Source: Diplodia intermedia
Taxonomy: Eukaryota; Ascomycota; Dothideomycetes; Botryosphaeriales; Botryosphaeriaceae
Assembly: GCA_021495925.1 (NCBI GenBank)
Contig: JAKEKT010000012.1
Coordinates: 124,001-188,000 of the forward strand
Length of the DNA stretch: 64,000 nucleotides
Reading direction: 5' to 3'
The translations under genes and the position numbers were made by a program. A model generated the notes under the pieces. It was not told the DNA's origin. It saw nothing but the letters and a program-made list of their open reading frames with translations, and searched no databases. Positions 32,256 through 44,094 of this stretch are shown one piece after another (the first letter of the stretch is position 1; every line of letters starts with the position of its first letter).

Positions 32256-33216
32256 AATGCGATGCTTCTTCGGATTAGCGTTGGGGTGGCGTGGCGTATA
32301 TCGGTCTCTGTCTACTGCGAGGTCTGATGTTTCTGCGTGTAGATGTTGTTGGTCGGTCGATCCGGGCGAGCGATGGTAACATGTTCGTCCTTTCTTATTC
32401 CGCAGAGATGTGTTGACACGAAGCTGAAGCTATTTGCTCGCGTCGAATAAATCGTGGATGTTGATCTGCACTTATATAACGAGGGCCTCTGATTGGCTCG
32501 GGCTAATATGCGGCTGAAGCGGTCGTTCACAATGCGGGATTTACACGTGGACAGGCTCCCTTCCTGGATCTCACGTAAGAGTCAGGTGGTTGCGTGGGGA
32601 TGCATGCAGGACAAGGAAGTGCCGAGGCGACGGAGGGCTGAGAACAAAGCTACACGTCGTTTTGGCAGGCGCAGCAGAGCGAGCACGTGCTCGGGGAGCA
32701 GGTGCACACGTCGAGCGAGCCATGGGCAGAGCCAACGAGACAATTGAGCAGAGTGCAGGAGCAAGAACACGGAAAGGGGATGGAGTTCGCACAGAGACCA
32801 GGAGCAAGCGCGGTGTGGAGCCCCGGGAAGCCTCCGCAAATGTGGGGGAGGCGAGGGTTGGCGCATGCCGCCGCCTCGCCGCTCGCGGGCAGCATGCAGC
32901 AACCCCAAAACAAACAACACCATCACGAGCCGCAACAATGTACATCAGCTGCCATCGGAACCAGCCGCTCGCCGGACGACACGATTGCCGTGCGACATCC
33001 GGCGGCAGGCGGCTGCGAATTAGCGAGCGTTGTCTCGGCTGGACGTCATTCGGCTTCTGCCCGCTAGGCGCTTTCACATGTCAGCACCTTGACTAGCTCA
33101 CCAAGCACTTCGGACAATGCGACCCACTGAGCGGCCATCTTCTCCGCGACTCCTTTTGCGCCCCAAAGAGCTCGACTTCCACATGCCCGCCCGGTGCTTA
33201 AGCGTCGTGAGCAACA
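32256..33216. other. Intergenic, 0.96 kb
   Basis: An AATAAA at 32446-32451 is a candidate polyadenylation signal for the HMG gene. Frames near 32590-33096 are open on both strands but are random in composition. Confidence 0.4.
32446..32451 (+). terminator. Candidate polyadenylation signal
   Basis: AATAAA 190 bases after the HMG-box gene stop codon at 32255. Confidence 0.3.
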
Positions 33217-35594
33217 ATGATAGGTATCGTGCCCAGCCTGCCGCTTTCTCTCGTCCGCAGCCCACTGATGCCTACTCCCGTAGACCATGTACTGGGACGT
33301 CCGTCCGTCAAATTCCGGAGAGTCCAGGTCCTCGCCGTCGTCTCGTTCTGGTGCGCCTACCTGTATAGGTTCGTCTGCTCCGCTCCCTCTTCCGCCGCCC
33401 GCCACCGCTCACGCCTCACAGGGGGCCTCGCCATGGCCCGCCTTTGCTCAAACGCCTGTCCTCCCTCGCCTCCTCCCGCCTCACTGCCTGGCAAACCGTT
33501 GTTATAACCTTGCTCTGGCTCTACATTTCCCGCAACTTCGGCAAGCTGGTCGGCCTCGAGTGCCCCGAGCCTCTCGCGAACCTATACACACGCTCGTACT
33601 TCAGGGCAACCTGGGTCACCACTGCCCTGGACGCTGGCTTTTGGTCGGCCATGCCAATCAAGAGGAAATGGGCCCGCGACATCTGCTCCATTGTATTCAC
33701 TCTATACTATCTCATATGCGCCGAGCAAGCCGACGAGAAGGTCAGGAAGATTCGGTCCACGCTGACAGTCGACCACTTGAGGGTAAGCTGGGACAAAGGG
33801 ACGACTCCATACCTGAAGTTGATAACCGGCCTCATGCGTCCACGCTTGATGCGCTATCCTCCCCGCGCCATCCGCATACCGCGCCCTCCCGAATCCTCAT
33901 ACAAGGAGCCGGTTCAGGCTTGGTTGTATTTTGATGGCCCAATCTCTGCGTTGAAGGAGCACAACAAAATCGTCTTGGATATCCCTGGTGGCGGCTTTGT
34001 GGCAATGGACCCGCGTAATCATGACGACAAACTCCTCGGCTGGGCTGGAACAACTGGATTGCCGGTCCTGGCTTTGGACTACAAGAAGGCACCCGAGTAC
34101 CCGTACCCATATGCCTTGAACGAGTGCTACGATGTCTACCACATGATCATGGCTAGTAAAGGACGATGTGTCGGCCTTTCTGGAGCGAGCACTCCGGAGA
34201 TCATCGTTTCTGGGGACAGCGCTGGAGGCAACCTTGCAGTCGGAATGGTGCTCATGATCCTGCAGAGCGGAGGCACTGATACGCGGCGCTATATGGGCGA
34301 AGAGTCGCTGCCTCCACCTGCGGGACTCGTCCTGATATACCCAGCACTTGACTTCAACATCGGTAACTGGATGACGGATGAGCAGATGGCACTCATTCGG
34401 GACCGAAAGACCCGCAAAACCAACGAGGGCCTTCTCAGGAGGAAGAGCGAAGACTACAGGAAGCTCACTCCCACTACGCCTCACCACTCGGATGATGAAG
34501 ACGATGACGATGTGACGCCGCCGGCGGAGAACGGGGCCTCCACAGCAACAATCACCGACAAGCCAATGAACCGGTCGCCTTCCACTGCGATACGGCTATC
34601 AGCGGCGCACACAGGAGTCGATGCCCACCACCTCGAGTCCAAGCTGTCAGAATCAACACTTCCAAAACCCCAACCCAAGTCCACGGCCATCAAGACCCGT
34701 CTAGCCATGTCATCCATGATCTCCTACTTCAATGACCGCATCCTCACGCCCGAGATGATGCGTGCCATGATCATCCTGTACATTGGCCCGCACAACCGCC
34801 CGGACTTCAGCACCGACTACCTCCTCTCGCCGCTCCTGGCCCCGGAATCGCTCCTCGCCAAGATGCCCAAGACGTACTTCCTCACGGGCGAGCGCGACCC
34901 GCTCGTCGACGACACGGCCATCTTCGCGGGCCGCATCCGCCAGGCCAAGGCGGCGGCGTGGCGCGAGCGGCGCGAGCTCGGCCTCGCGGTCGAGGGCAGC
35001 AACAGCGGCGGCAACACCTTCGTCGACACGGACCACGTCGAGGTCGTCATGATCCCCGGCATCAGCCACGGCTTCCTGCAGTTCGTCAGCGTCTTCCCCG
35101 AAGGCTGGAAGTACATCTTCAAGTGCGCGCGGTGGATGCGGGACATTGCCGAGCGCGTCGACGCGGACGCGCTGGCGGCGGAGCACAGAGAAGGCGGCGG
35201 CGGCGGCCACAGGCCGCGGCACAGGCGGAGGCACACGCTCGAGAGCAGCGGCGACGAGGACCACCCGCTGGAAATGACGGTCATCGGCGGCAACAGGGGC
35301 AGGGGTAGCGGTGGCGGTGGTGGCGGTGGCAACAAGGCGGCGAACGGCACGGTCAGGGGCAAGGCGGCGCGCAGCGGCGGCAGGCACAGCGGGCGAGAGT
35401 CGGAGACGGAGTACCACGCCCACTCGGGCAGGGGCAGGGGCCGGGGCGTCGGCGGCGGCGGGACGAAGGCGAGGAGGAGGAAGAGCCTGGTCAGCCTGGC
35501 GAGCGAGGACGACCTGTTGGGGAGGCGGATGAGGGGCTTGACCGGCGCGTTGATGAGGGCGCCGGATGAGGAGTGGGAACCGTCGAGTCCGTGA
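33217..35594 (+). CDS. Large membrane-associated HSL-type lipase/esterase
   Basis: Two exons, 33217-33368 and 33422-35594, 774 aa. The 53-nt intron removes a frame break, and the join reads WCAYLYR-GPRHGPPLLKRL. Two hydrophobic segments (about 36-50 and 75-91) anchor the N-terminus. Catalytic features: LDIPGGGFVAMDP (oxyanion, about 235), VSGDSAGGN (nucleophile Ser about 314), TGERDPLVDD (Asp about 540) and PGISHGFLQF (His about 598). An insert of roughly 100 residues, Ser/Asp-rich, separates Ser from Asp, and a Gly/Arg/His-rich disordered tail follows residue 640. This is the fungal steryl-acetyl-hydrolase/HSL lipase group, probably at the ER or lipid droplets and acting on neutral lipids or sterol esters (inferred). 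Another start is not available in frame before the membrane segments. Confidence 0.86.
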
Positions 35595-35681
35595 TGAGAG
35601 GAGATGAGAGAGGGAGAGATGAATGGGAAGGGAAAGGAAGGAAAGGGGGTAGGTAAGGTGACGATGATGAATGAGGGATGA

Positions 35682-35687
35682 AATAAA
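35682..35687 (+). terminator. Candidate polyadenylation signal
   Basis: AATAAA 88 bases downstream of the lipase/esterase stop codon. Confidence 0.4.
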
Positions 35688-35788
35688 CGTTTGTATGTAG
35701 GTTTGATTCGGTTCGAATTCGGTTCGGTCAGGCATTTTTATGGTCGGTAAGAGTCTTCTTGTTTTGGATGAAGAGAGACACAGCATTG

Positions 35789-35892
35789 TATGTGTGACAC
35801 GTGTGTTTGTGTGTGGTGTTTGTGTGTGTGTATGTGTGTGTCTGTAACGTGGTCGACGGTATGTAGAGATATACATATATACATATATATAT
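35789..35892. repeat. (TG)n and (TA)n microsatellites
   Basis: Imperfect TG repeat at about 35789-35843 and an alternating TA/CATA run at about 35869-35892, in the convergent spacer. Confidence 0.75.
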
Positions 35893-36155
35893 TCATGATA
35901 GACTTACTGGTGGTGGGGATATGAGAATGTGTGACAAGCCCTACCATGTTAGTTGACTCAACAACCAAATCTTCGTTCCTGTCTCATTTTCTTTCGTCGT
36001 ATGTGCACACACCGTTGTTACCCTTTGTCCACATACATCCGTCCCCCGCTCATTTCGAAGACGCGTGCTCGTGGTTGTCGTCAAAAAGCAAGGTGAGAGA
36101 ATCAGGGCCCGACAAAGTTGCAACTGGCAAAGGCAAGTTCGAGAATCGCCCTGAT

Positions 36156-36199
36156 TGGATTGATTGATGGATGGATGGATGGATTGATGGGTGGATGGG
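36156..36199. repeat. GGAT/TGAT tetranucleotide repeat
   Basis: About ten imperfect copies of a GATG/GATT unit, 300 bases beyond the PTR2 stop. Confidence 0.7.
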
Positions 36200-36495
36200 G
36201 GGGAAATTCACAGTGCGAATCGCCAAACGCAAGGAGCGAGAGACAGCATCATCCAACTGGAAAGTAACTTTATATGTACGATAGCAGGAGATTAAGGGTA
36301 TATACGATAATCACGGCCGTGGACACGGCACTAGAAACTCATCCCTCCTCTCTGTCTGCCCCCTTTTTTTTTTTCCCCCCACCGTCCAACTAACTCCCTC
36401 CGCCCAAATGCAGAATCCAATATGGCGAATATCGCTAATACGATTAATCACGAACCCCCCATCTCCCTCGTTCTCTCGACCCGCTCTCTCTCACA

Positions 36496-38819
36496 TCACA
36501 CCTTCCTCTCGACGCCACCATCATCATCATCACGATCATCATCGTGATCGGACGACCCGTCGACCTTGGTGCTGCTGGCCGAGGTCGCGGCCGCGGCGCT
36601 CGTCTTCTCGTCCTCGTACGTCATGAACTCGTCGTCGTCCATGTGCCGGTAGCGGAACCAGAAGATGACGGTCTGGACGAACAGGGCGATGGCGGGGCCG
36701 GCCCAGACCCAGATGAGATGGGGCTGATCGGTGCGACGTCAGTGAGTGTGACCAACCAAGCAAATATGTATACGTAGAAAACACGGGAAAGGAGTGGGAT
36801 GGATGGGGAAAGTGGGTGGGGAGGAAAGAGGAGGGAAAAAAAAAAGACTCACATCCGTAATCGCGGGGGTCAAGATCTCGCCCAGGGCCGACGACAGGGC
36901 GGTCATGAAGAGGAAGATGGCCATGACGAGCGACTTCATGCCCTGGGGCGAGCGCGAGTAGGCGATCTCGTACGCGGTGACGTTGCAGAAGCACTCGGAC
37001 AGGGCGCCGAGGGCGACGTTGGGGATCTGCAGCCAGATGCTGAGCGGGCTCACGCGGCCGTCGGCGACGCACGAGCTGGCGTAGTAGCCGCACGGGTTGG
37101 TCGCGTACACGCGCCACTGCACGACGGCGCCGATGACGCCCGAGATCCAGGCCAGCGTGAAGCCGAAGGTGATGCGCGTGATGCGGCCGAAGCGCACGTT
37201 GTACTTGCGCAGCGCCGGGTAGACGAAGTGGCTGAGCAGCGGCACCGCGACGATGATGACGATGGGGTTGAAGTTGCCGAGGAGGTCGTTTGGCGCGCCG
37301 TTGGTGGTCATGGTGGAGCCTGGAGAGAGGGAGGTGAGTGAGTACGCTGCGCTACGTGATACCGAGTCTTGTGGTTCATGGCTGCTGACCTTGGTTCGAC
37401 AAGACGCTTCCGATACCGCCGTCGTTGATGTTGTAGACGGGGAAGTACAGGAATACCTTGCAGGCTTCGATGGTGCGGACGACGTCCTCGACGAACTTGT
37501 CGCTCCAGTCGATGGGCTTGCCGGCGAAGGTGGTGACGCCCTTCTCGGCCAGGACGGAAGGCTTGGCCGCATCCCAGAAGCCCTTTCTCCAGAATTTGCC
37601 GCCGTTCTGCTTGACCGCGATGGCCCAGATCTTGGACACGTGGGTGAGTTCGGAGCCGTTCGGACGAGTTTTGATCAGACGTTTGTACAGGAAGGCGAGG
37701 AGGAGGGGAAGAAGCATGAAGACAATCGTTGGCAGCAGGAAGGCCAGCCAGAAACCGATGCGCTTCTCAGCATAGGTTGTGGCAATGGCGAAAAACGCGC
37801 CGACGTTAATCAGGGCTACAGCAGTCAGTGTACGAGTTCGGCATACGATGATTGCAGAGTATCTCACCATAGAAGATCAACATCATGCGCTGTACGGTCG
37901 ATTCAGGGTCCACGATGACCTTTTCACCTGACTTCAGAACACGAGTGAAGGGCTTCTGGTGCGAATACTGGTCCAGAAGTAGAGGGGCAACGTTGGGCTT
38001 GAAGAGACCTGGAGAGGTCAGAACAGTTTGTGCGAGAAGGATGCGAGCAACACACCAGCGCCAATGGCCAGAATAAGCAAGCTGATGATGAAAGGAACCA
38101 AGCCCCTGCCTGCCTGCAGGACACTGGGCAGGCCGCCAAAGATCATGATGATGTGGGCGACGAAGCAGACCAGCACACCGATGACGATGGTCTTGAAGCG
38201 GCCCCATTTTGTGTCGGCGACCCAGGCTCCGAAGATGGGTACGACGTAGGCCAGGAAGCTGAAGAGCAGGACGAAGGCATTGGCGAATTGGAGGCCCTTG
38301 TTAAGGGCACCAGCGGTGCCCTGGGTTCCCGCAGCTGGTGCGCCGGCGCCATTTCCTGCAAAGGCCGTTAGTTTAAGAGAGGCCAGAGTGGCACGAGTCG
38401 AGCCTACCGCCCTCGGGCAGCGGGTACTGCATGAAGTTGGAGAAGACGGTTTTGGCACCGTAGTATGAAGCGCGTTCGGAGAACTCGACAACGCAGAGGA
38501 GCCAGACGACGGAGGGAATCTTGTCAGAGACTTTCCGCAGAGTCCTCGTTTCCTCGTCAGTCGGAGCCGGGTGGAGCTCATCGTCAGTGGAAGAGGCTCG
38601 GGTGACATTGACGTCCAACTGCTTCTCGTCGACGGATCTGCTGGCTCCATCGGCTATGGCGAAGGAGTTGCGGGCGTTGGCATCGACGACCTGGTCGGGA
38701 ACCCGCGTCGACAGAGCGTCGGATGTGATGTGTTCGCCTTGTCCAGCTATCAAACGATTAGCCAGCTGCCAGGGAGCTAGCTGTTCCGGTAGTAGATCTA
38801 CATACACATCTTGGGCGGA
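36496..38819 (-). CDS. ptr2: Peptide transporter PTR2 (proton-dependent POT family)
   Basis: Seven exons: 38819-38816, 38746-38408, 38355-38056, 38008-37868, 37815-37390, 37319-36853, 36723-36496; 634 aa. Frame is preserved at every GT-AG join. POT features: residues about 90-110 (SERASYYGAKTVFSNFMQYP), the block KWGRFKTIVIGVLVCFVAHI, GLFKPNVAPLLLDQY, LYFPVYNINDGGIGSVLSNQ, and the C-terminal helices (IWLQIPNVALGALSECFCN). About 12 transmembrane helices. It imports di- and tripeptides across the plasma membrane with protons. The tail is acidic (Asp/His-rich). The start is odd: the first exon would be only ATGT, because the frame of exon 2 otherwise begins with GTG and no in-frame ATG lies before it until far inside. 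Two GATA motifs upstream suggest nitrogen control. Confidence 0.9.
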
Positions 38820-38900
38820 TTGGGTGGGGGTGGGGCTGGACAGGCGGATGGGCGATGGTCAACAACAAGGCGAGAGGCAGGTAATGCAGACCGGGACTCT

Positions 38901-38908
38901 TATTATAA
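38901..38908 (-). promoter_or_regulatory. Candidate TATA element of PTR2
   Basis: TTATAATA on the minus strand, about 85 bases upstream of the proposed PTR2 start codon. Confidence 0.35.
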
Positions 38909-39032
38909 AGCGAAACAGAGCGAAGAAATTGTCGGGTGCTTCCGCGTCTGGGATCGCGAGTTGCGCAAGCCCATGGCTAGTGTACGGCGTGGGATACCCC
39001 GTCGTTTCCCACCAAGCACGCCACTCTTGGGC

Positions 39033-39038
39033 CTTATC
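39033..39038 (-). promoter_or_regulatory. GATAAG motif upstream of PTR2
   Basis: GATAAG read on the PTR2 strand, 214 bases from the start. A second copy lies at 39294-39299 on the other strand. The pair fits control by an AreA-type GATA factor, as is known for peptide and amino-acid permeases of filamentous fungi; here it is inference. Confidence 0.35.
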
Positions 39039-39293
39039 TTGCAACGGGTCTTGATTCAGCGGCGGGATGCAACGTTGCGCCGTCGACTGCGACTGCGACT
39101 GCGACATGGCGCCGGCCAGAAGGACGAGGGCGGCGCCGGGGCTGTCCTCTTGCCACCACGGCGGCTCCAGGGATCAAGCATGGCTGGGCGGCGGCAGCTT
39201 GCACGGTTGGCGCAGGCTTGAGGAGTGCTTGTCGTCGAGTCCAAGAGTCGCTCGGCATTGAGGGGAAGGTGCCACCCGCACCGCAGATTGCGC

Positions 39294-39299
39294 GATAAG
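39294..39299 (+). promoter_or_regulatory. Second GATAAG motif upstream of PTR2
   Basis: GATAAG on the plus strand, about 475 bases from the PTR2 start; see the site at 39033. Confidence 0.3.
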
Positions 39300-40339
39300 A
39301 CCCGCCCGAGTCGTGCGCGTACTACTGTGCAGCGGGCCAATACCCCGCCTTGGAAGTAGTGGATTCTTGAAGAAACTGCGTGGAGCTTTGGCCGCCGAGT
39401 CCGTGTCCGGCGCCATCGTTAAGCGTGCGGGCCGCCTCAGCGTTCGAACTGATCGAAGTCGTGATGCCTCGTCGCTGTTGCGTTTCCCGACCCGGCGCCA
39501 CCCACGGCTTGGTGCAGCCGCATGGCTCCCCAACCAGCTGCTCTTTCTAGAAGAGATGCCCGCTCTTCCATCTTTCGTTGACGGATGTCAGGTAATGGAT
39601 TCCGCACGGGAGGTAGGACAAGGCGTCGCCGATGGAGTTTGGTACGAGCTGAGACAGCAAGCGAACTCCCAGATCCATCTCTTTCTCGCGTCCCAGCGCC
39701 TCGACTGCATCTCCCGGATCCGCGTCGTTCGAGATCGTGGATTCGCCTTCACCCAGCGCATCGGATACGGATCCACGGGCGGACAGGGCAGTACTGGTCG
39801 TCACTCTTCCCTTCACTCCTTCGGGATCTCATCAATGCCTCTTCATGGCAGGTCGTTCAGGTGTATGCTGCTGCACGGCTGCGGGTTACGAGGTCGTCAG
39901 CATGGTAAGTGGGTGGGGTGTCATGACAGAGGTCAGGGCTGCTGCGCAGCCGTCGGGCTAATTCTTATAGCACACGCCGTTGCGAGATGAGTCACAGATA
40001 TCGATGACTGTTGACATCCCAAGTAGCGAGAGAGCAGAGCGACGTCGAAAGAAAGCATGCAGGCTGACGGACGGCTTTTGGATCCTTCCGCTCCCCCCCG
40101 AGAATCAACCGCTAACAAGGCACCGCAACGCCACTGCTGACACCGCTGCCCTAGTGCAGTCTAATTGGCTATTATGTCGAAGCCTGATAGTCAAATTTAC
40201 TCGATCCAAGGATAAGTTACCTATCCGCTCGCTCTTCATTTGAAATGAAGCTATATCTTCCAATCCAGTACCAAAATGCCGATATATCCAGGCAACTGCC
40301 AAGTGTTAATATCCAATATCCCCATTCCCAGCAACCAAA

Positions 40340-43300
40340 TCAATCCCCTCCACCAAAGAGACTGGGACGCGACCGCCCCGCATTTCCCTCCGCAGCTTCC
40401 AGCTGCATCCCCCTCTGCCGTCCCCGCGACGGCGAATCCACCACGACCTGCTCGTCCACACCTTTCGCACCACCACCACCACCACCACCATCATCCCTCT
40501 TCCGCCTCTTCGGCTGCGGCGGCTTTTCGCCGCCAAGCTTCCTCAACGCGCCCCTGCCGGGCCTCCCAAACAGCTGCTCCGGCCGCTTCAACGGCGCCAT
40601 CTGGCGGTCGCCCTCGGCCTCGGCCGGGTCGACGCGCAGCAGGCGGGCGCCCTTGATGATGTCGGCGACGCCGCGGTCGTCCTCGAGCGCCTTGGCCTCG
40701 AGGTGCTGCCTGCGGGTCATGTTGCGGGCGCGCTCGAAGACGGCCTCCTCGACGGCGCCGCGCAGGACGAGCGTCTCGACGCGGACGGGGCGCGTCTGGC
40801 CGATGCGGTGCGCGCGCTTGACCGCCTGCGCCTCGACGGCCGGGCGGCACGCCGGGTTGACGAAGTAGACGCGCGACGCGGCGTTGACGTTGAGCCCGAG
40901 CGCGCCCAGCCGCACGTCCATGAGCAGCACGCGCAGCGCCGGGTCGCCGTCGAAGGCGGCCACGTAGCGCGAGCGCAGCTCGTTGGACAGCCCCTTGGAG
41001 TAGATCTCGTGCCGCACCCCGAGCAGGTCGAGGCACTGCGCCAGGTACCACGCCGCGTTGTCGCCGTCGTAGAAGATGAGCAGCTTCTCGTCCCGCTGGT
41101 GCGCCATGACCTGCTCCAGCAGGTACGTCAGCTTGGCCGACACGGTCCCGACGATGCGCGTCTTGCCGAGCGGCGAGTCGCCCGCGACGTCGATGCCGCT
41201 GTCCCTGGGCCGTTTGCGCGGCGGTTCGGTGGGAGCGTCCTTCTCCGTCTTTGGCTTCCTGTCGCTCGGTCAGTGCTGCGGCGCGGCCATCCATGACGGG
41301 ATATGTGCGCTCACTTTGCGTTTTTCTTTGCTGGATCAGTCGCCTTCTTCCCGGCTTTCTTGCCATTCGTCTTCGGAGTCGCCAGGTGCTGTTTCGACGG
41401 TGCATGGAGCTTGGAAACGTTGATTTCCACGTGTGTGCTCGAAGACGGTAGGCCCATCTTCATCACCTCTCCCTCGACGACCTTGGTCTCCTTGTCGTGC
41501 ATCTCGGCTGCGCGGTACGCATCCCGAGACGCAGCAAGGCCAGCGGCCTCGAATCCTTCCATTGGATCGTCTCCCAACCTCTCGTTGACGTGGGCCTGGG
41601 CTTGCAGGAGCTGCGCAACCCCATAGAGCTCCGGGGGGTCTTTACCAAGCGCCCATGCGTGTGAAGTGTTGTCAGGCCAGGAATCCACAAATAGGCCGAC
41701 CTCATGCGTGGCACTCATGGCCTTCCAGTTATCTGACCCAAGGACGAACTTCTCGGCGAATTCTATACAGTCTGTCAAAAGCTTCCTGTCTTCATCCGAG
41801 CATTTGGCATCTTCCTTGACGAGGTATTTGCATCCGTGTTCGATTGCATTGCCGACGTCCTTTTCACTGAATCCCGTCCAGAAAAAGTTACTTTGACGAA
41901 GATTGGTGATGAGTTGGTTTCGAGCTTGTTGGCTGCGGGGATGAAACAAGTAGTCAATGTCCGTCCTTTCAGACGTGACAGCATTCGCTGTCAAGACAAG
42001 AACGAAAAGATTTGCAGAGATTTTGTCGTAGAAACTTGGCTCAAGCTTCACGACCCGGTGAGTAAGAGGCGGTAGTACCAAGTCTCGTTCAACGTCGAAA
42101 GGTTGGGTTTTGATGATGAGCTGCTCCAGGGACTTCTTCATGCATTGTGAATATGCGTCGAAACTGCGACGCTTATTCTTGTCCGCATGCCTGTAAACAT
42201 AGTCCATCCAATCCGCGCGTTCCTCATAACCGGTCTCCGCCCACGGTCTGACCTGGAGGAAATGTGTTGCAAGCTGCCCAAGACTCTTGGAGGCCCCAGT
42301 GCCGCGAGAGTCTTCATCACTGTAGCGTTTCCGCTGCTCGAGGACGGCGTCTCGCAATGCTTGAGCATCGTTCTCAACGCCCACGCCGGGTGAATCGTTC
42401 GACGCGAGGTCTACTTCAACTCCGAGTAGATCATCCTTGGCTGGAGTGCCGGAAATTACCCAACGTCGCTCCGCCTTGACCAACTTCTGTGCAACCAACA
42501 CAGCGTTTGAGGTTGGTGATGAGAAATTATGCCCTTCGTCGATCATGATCCTTAACCAATGCAGACGTTTCAGTGGCGAGTCGTGAAGATCTTCGGATTT
42601 CAGGCAGGTACAGTCTCTGGTTCTTGTGGCACCTATGTATGGACATTGGCATGAGGGTGGAAGGCTGTAAGCCAGCCGGCGTCCCTGCCCGTCGGAGCCA
42701 TCGCGGAATTCGGCTTCAAATCGAGTCCGGCTGAAAAGAACGATGTCATAGGTGATGAGCTCTGGCGGGGGCGGGAGGGGTATCCGAGAATTGTCCATCA
42801 CTAAGACTTTCAAATGACCTTCTTCTACGTGCTTCTGTAATTCCGATTGCCATTGGTGAAGCAGGTTCCTGGGGACAACTACGATTGTTCCGCTGCACAT
42901 GGTCTTTTTTCGAGGAGGTGGGAGGGTTGTCTTTCGATTGAAGCGTACGGGCTCGGCAGGGATCTCGTAGCGTGGAAGGTTATAACTAAGAGCTTTGATG
43001 CATTCGGTCAGTTCTTCACCCGTCTCTTCTTCGTGGCGAGCCATGGCGGCCCTCCAAGGAATCGAGTGGCGCCCGGTCGATGCTGCTGCCATCTGGAATA
43101 GTGAAGCAACCCTAGGTCGTGTTGGAGGCCCTGTCTGGTACTCTGGCGGAATCTTGGGAAGGTGATGTTTCGTGGCCAGTATGAGACTGATTGCTATGAT
43201 TGTTTTGCCTCTGCCCATACCTTCGGCCAGAATGCCCGAGCGGTTGCTCTCATACCAGCGAGGATTGCGGAGGAACTCGACATCCCGAGGGCAGTAGTAG

Positions 43301-44094
43301 AATTCCTGACCATCTGGGGCTTTGCGGACTTCCAGGCGTGGATCAAGATGGAGTTCTTGTGAAGCCTCTCGTTGAAGCATCAAGGCAGTCGATCGGGCTT
43401 GGAACGGATAGAGGGTCGCTTTCAATCCTGGGATGCTCATGTCCAGTACGTCCTGCATGGCTGCTTTCGCGTACGGGTCCTCGACCTTGTCAGGGTTCGG
43501 CGCCGGAGAAGGCAGAGTGTTAAATAGATAGAATAGAGACGAGTCCTCTGCGGTAGCCCAAGGATCAAATCTATTGGCCGGCGACTGTGATTCTTCAGGA
43601 AGATGGCCGGCCCACACGCCTGCAGAGACATCCAACTCTTGCACGACGGATGCAAGAGCACCCCGTGCCTTTTTGGCATTGCGGTCAATGAAGCGGCGAG
43701 CAATGTCGTTAGGGAGGATCCAAAGCCTCAGAATGGATGAGTCGCATGAAGATGGCGTGAATTGCACACGGACCCATCTTGCGTACAGCAGGGTGGCAAC
43801 GGAGTCTGCAAGACGAGGGTCGAGGCCGTTGAGGCACCTCGTTTGCGAGGGGCCCAATTCTTCCCAACACCCAGGAACGCCAGATTCGCACGGTTGGCCA
43901 GGTACAATGAGCGACCCAAGTGGGATATAATTCCGCAGGTCGGTAAGAATGACTTGCTCTTCGGATGGCTGAGTAGAAGTGGCGGTGGATGAAGTGGATG
44001 TCGCCGGGGTCGGCGCAGATGAGGCACCCTTTGATGCGGCGGACAATGTGTCATCATCGTTGTTGAAATCTCTGGCACTGTCCATGGTGGCCAT
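40340..44094 (-). CDS. SNF2-family helicase/ATPase
   Basis: Two exons, 44094-41315 and 41258-40340 (56-nt intron), 1232 aa. The N-terminal lobe begins near residue 240 (GLKATLYPFQARSTALMLQR). Walker A is ILAEGMGRGKTI (about 290-300), replacing the usual DEMGLGKT; CSGTIVVVPRNLLHQWQSEL is motif Ia, IMIDEGHNF (about 516) is the DEAH-type motif II, and RRWVISGTPAKDDLLGV is motif III. The C-terminal lobe is in exon 2: KLLIFYDGDNAAWYLAQCLD, VLLMDVRLGALGLNVNAASR, and AVKRAHRIGQTRPVR (motif VI, about 1073). Roughly 300 residues separate the lobes. No RING or bromodomain is visible. It is a DNA-dependent translocase of unknown target, closest in layout to uncharacterised fungal SNF2 proteins. The tail is Lys/Gly-rich and probably a nuclear signal. 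Confidence 0.88.

Larger units (their letters stand above)
35595..36495. other. Convergent intergenic region with microsatellites
   Basis: Lies between two convergent stops. Holds an AATAAA (35682-35687), TG and TA repeats, a GGAT repeat (36156-36199), and a C/T-rich stretch before the PTR2 stop. No gene seen. Confidence 0.5.
38820..40339. other. Long upstream region of PTR2 and 3' side of helicase gene
   Basis: 1.5 kb without a supported gene. Contains a TATA-like element and two GATAAG-type sites listed separately. A 225-codon plus frame at 39313-39990 has random composition and no homologous look. Confidence 0.4.

Noticed and set aside
34710..35876. 388-codon frame antisense to the lipase/esterase
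   Set aside because: Arises from GC-rich third positions; the sense strand has catalytic motifs.
39313..39990. 225-codon plus-strand open frame
   Set aside because: Composition is random, no known motif, and shorter frames overlap it on both strands. It lies in the PTR2 upstream region.
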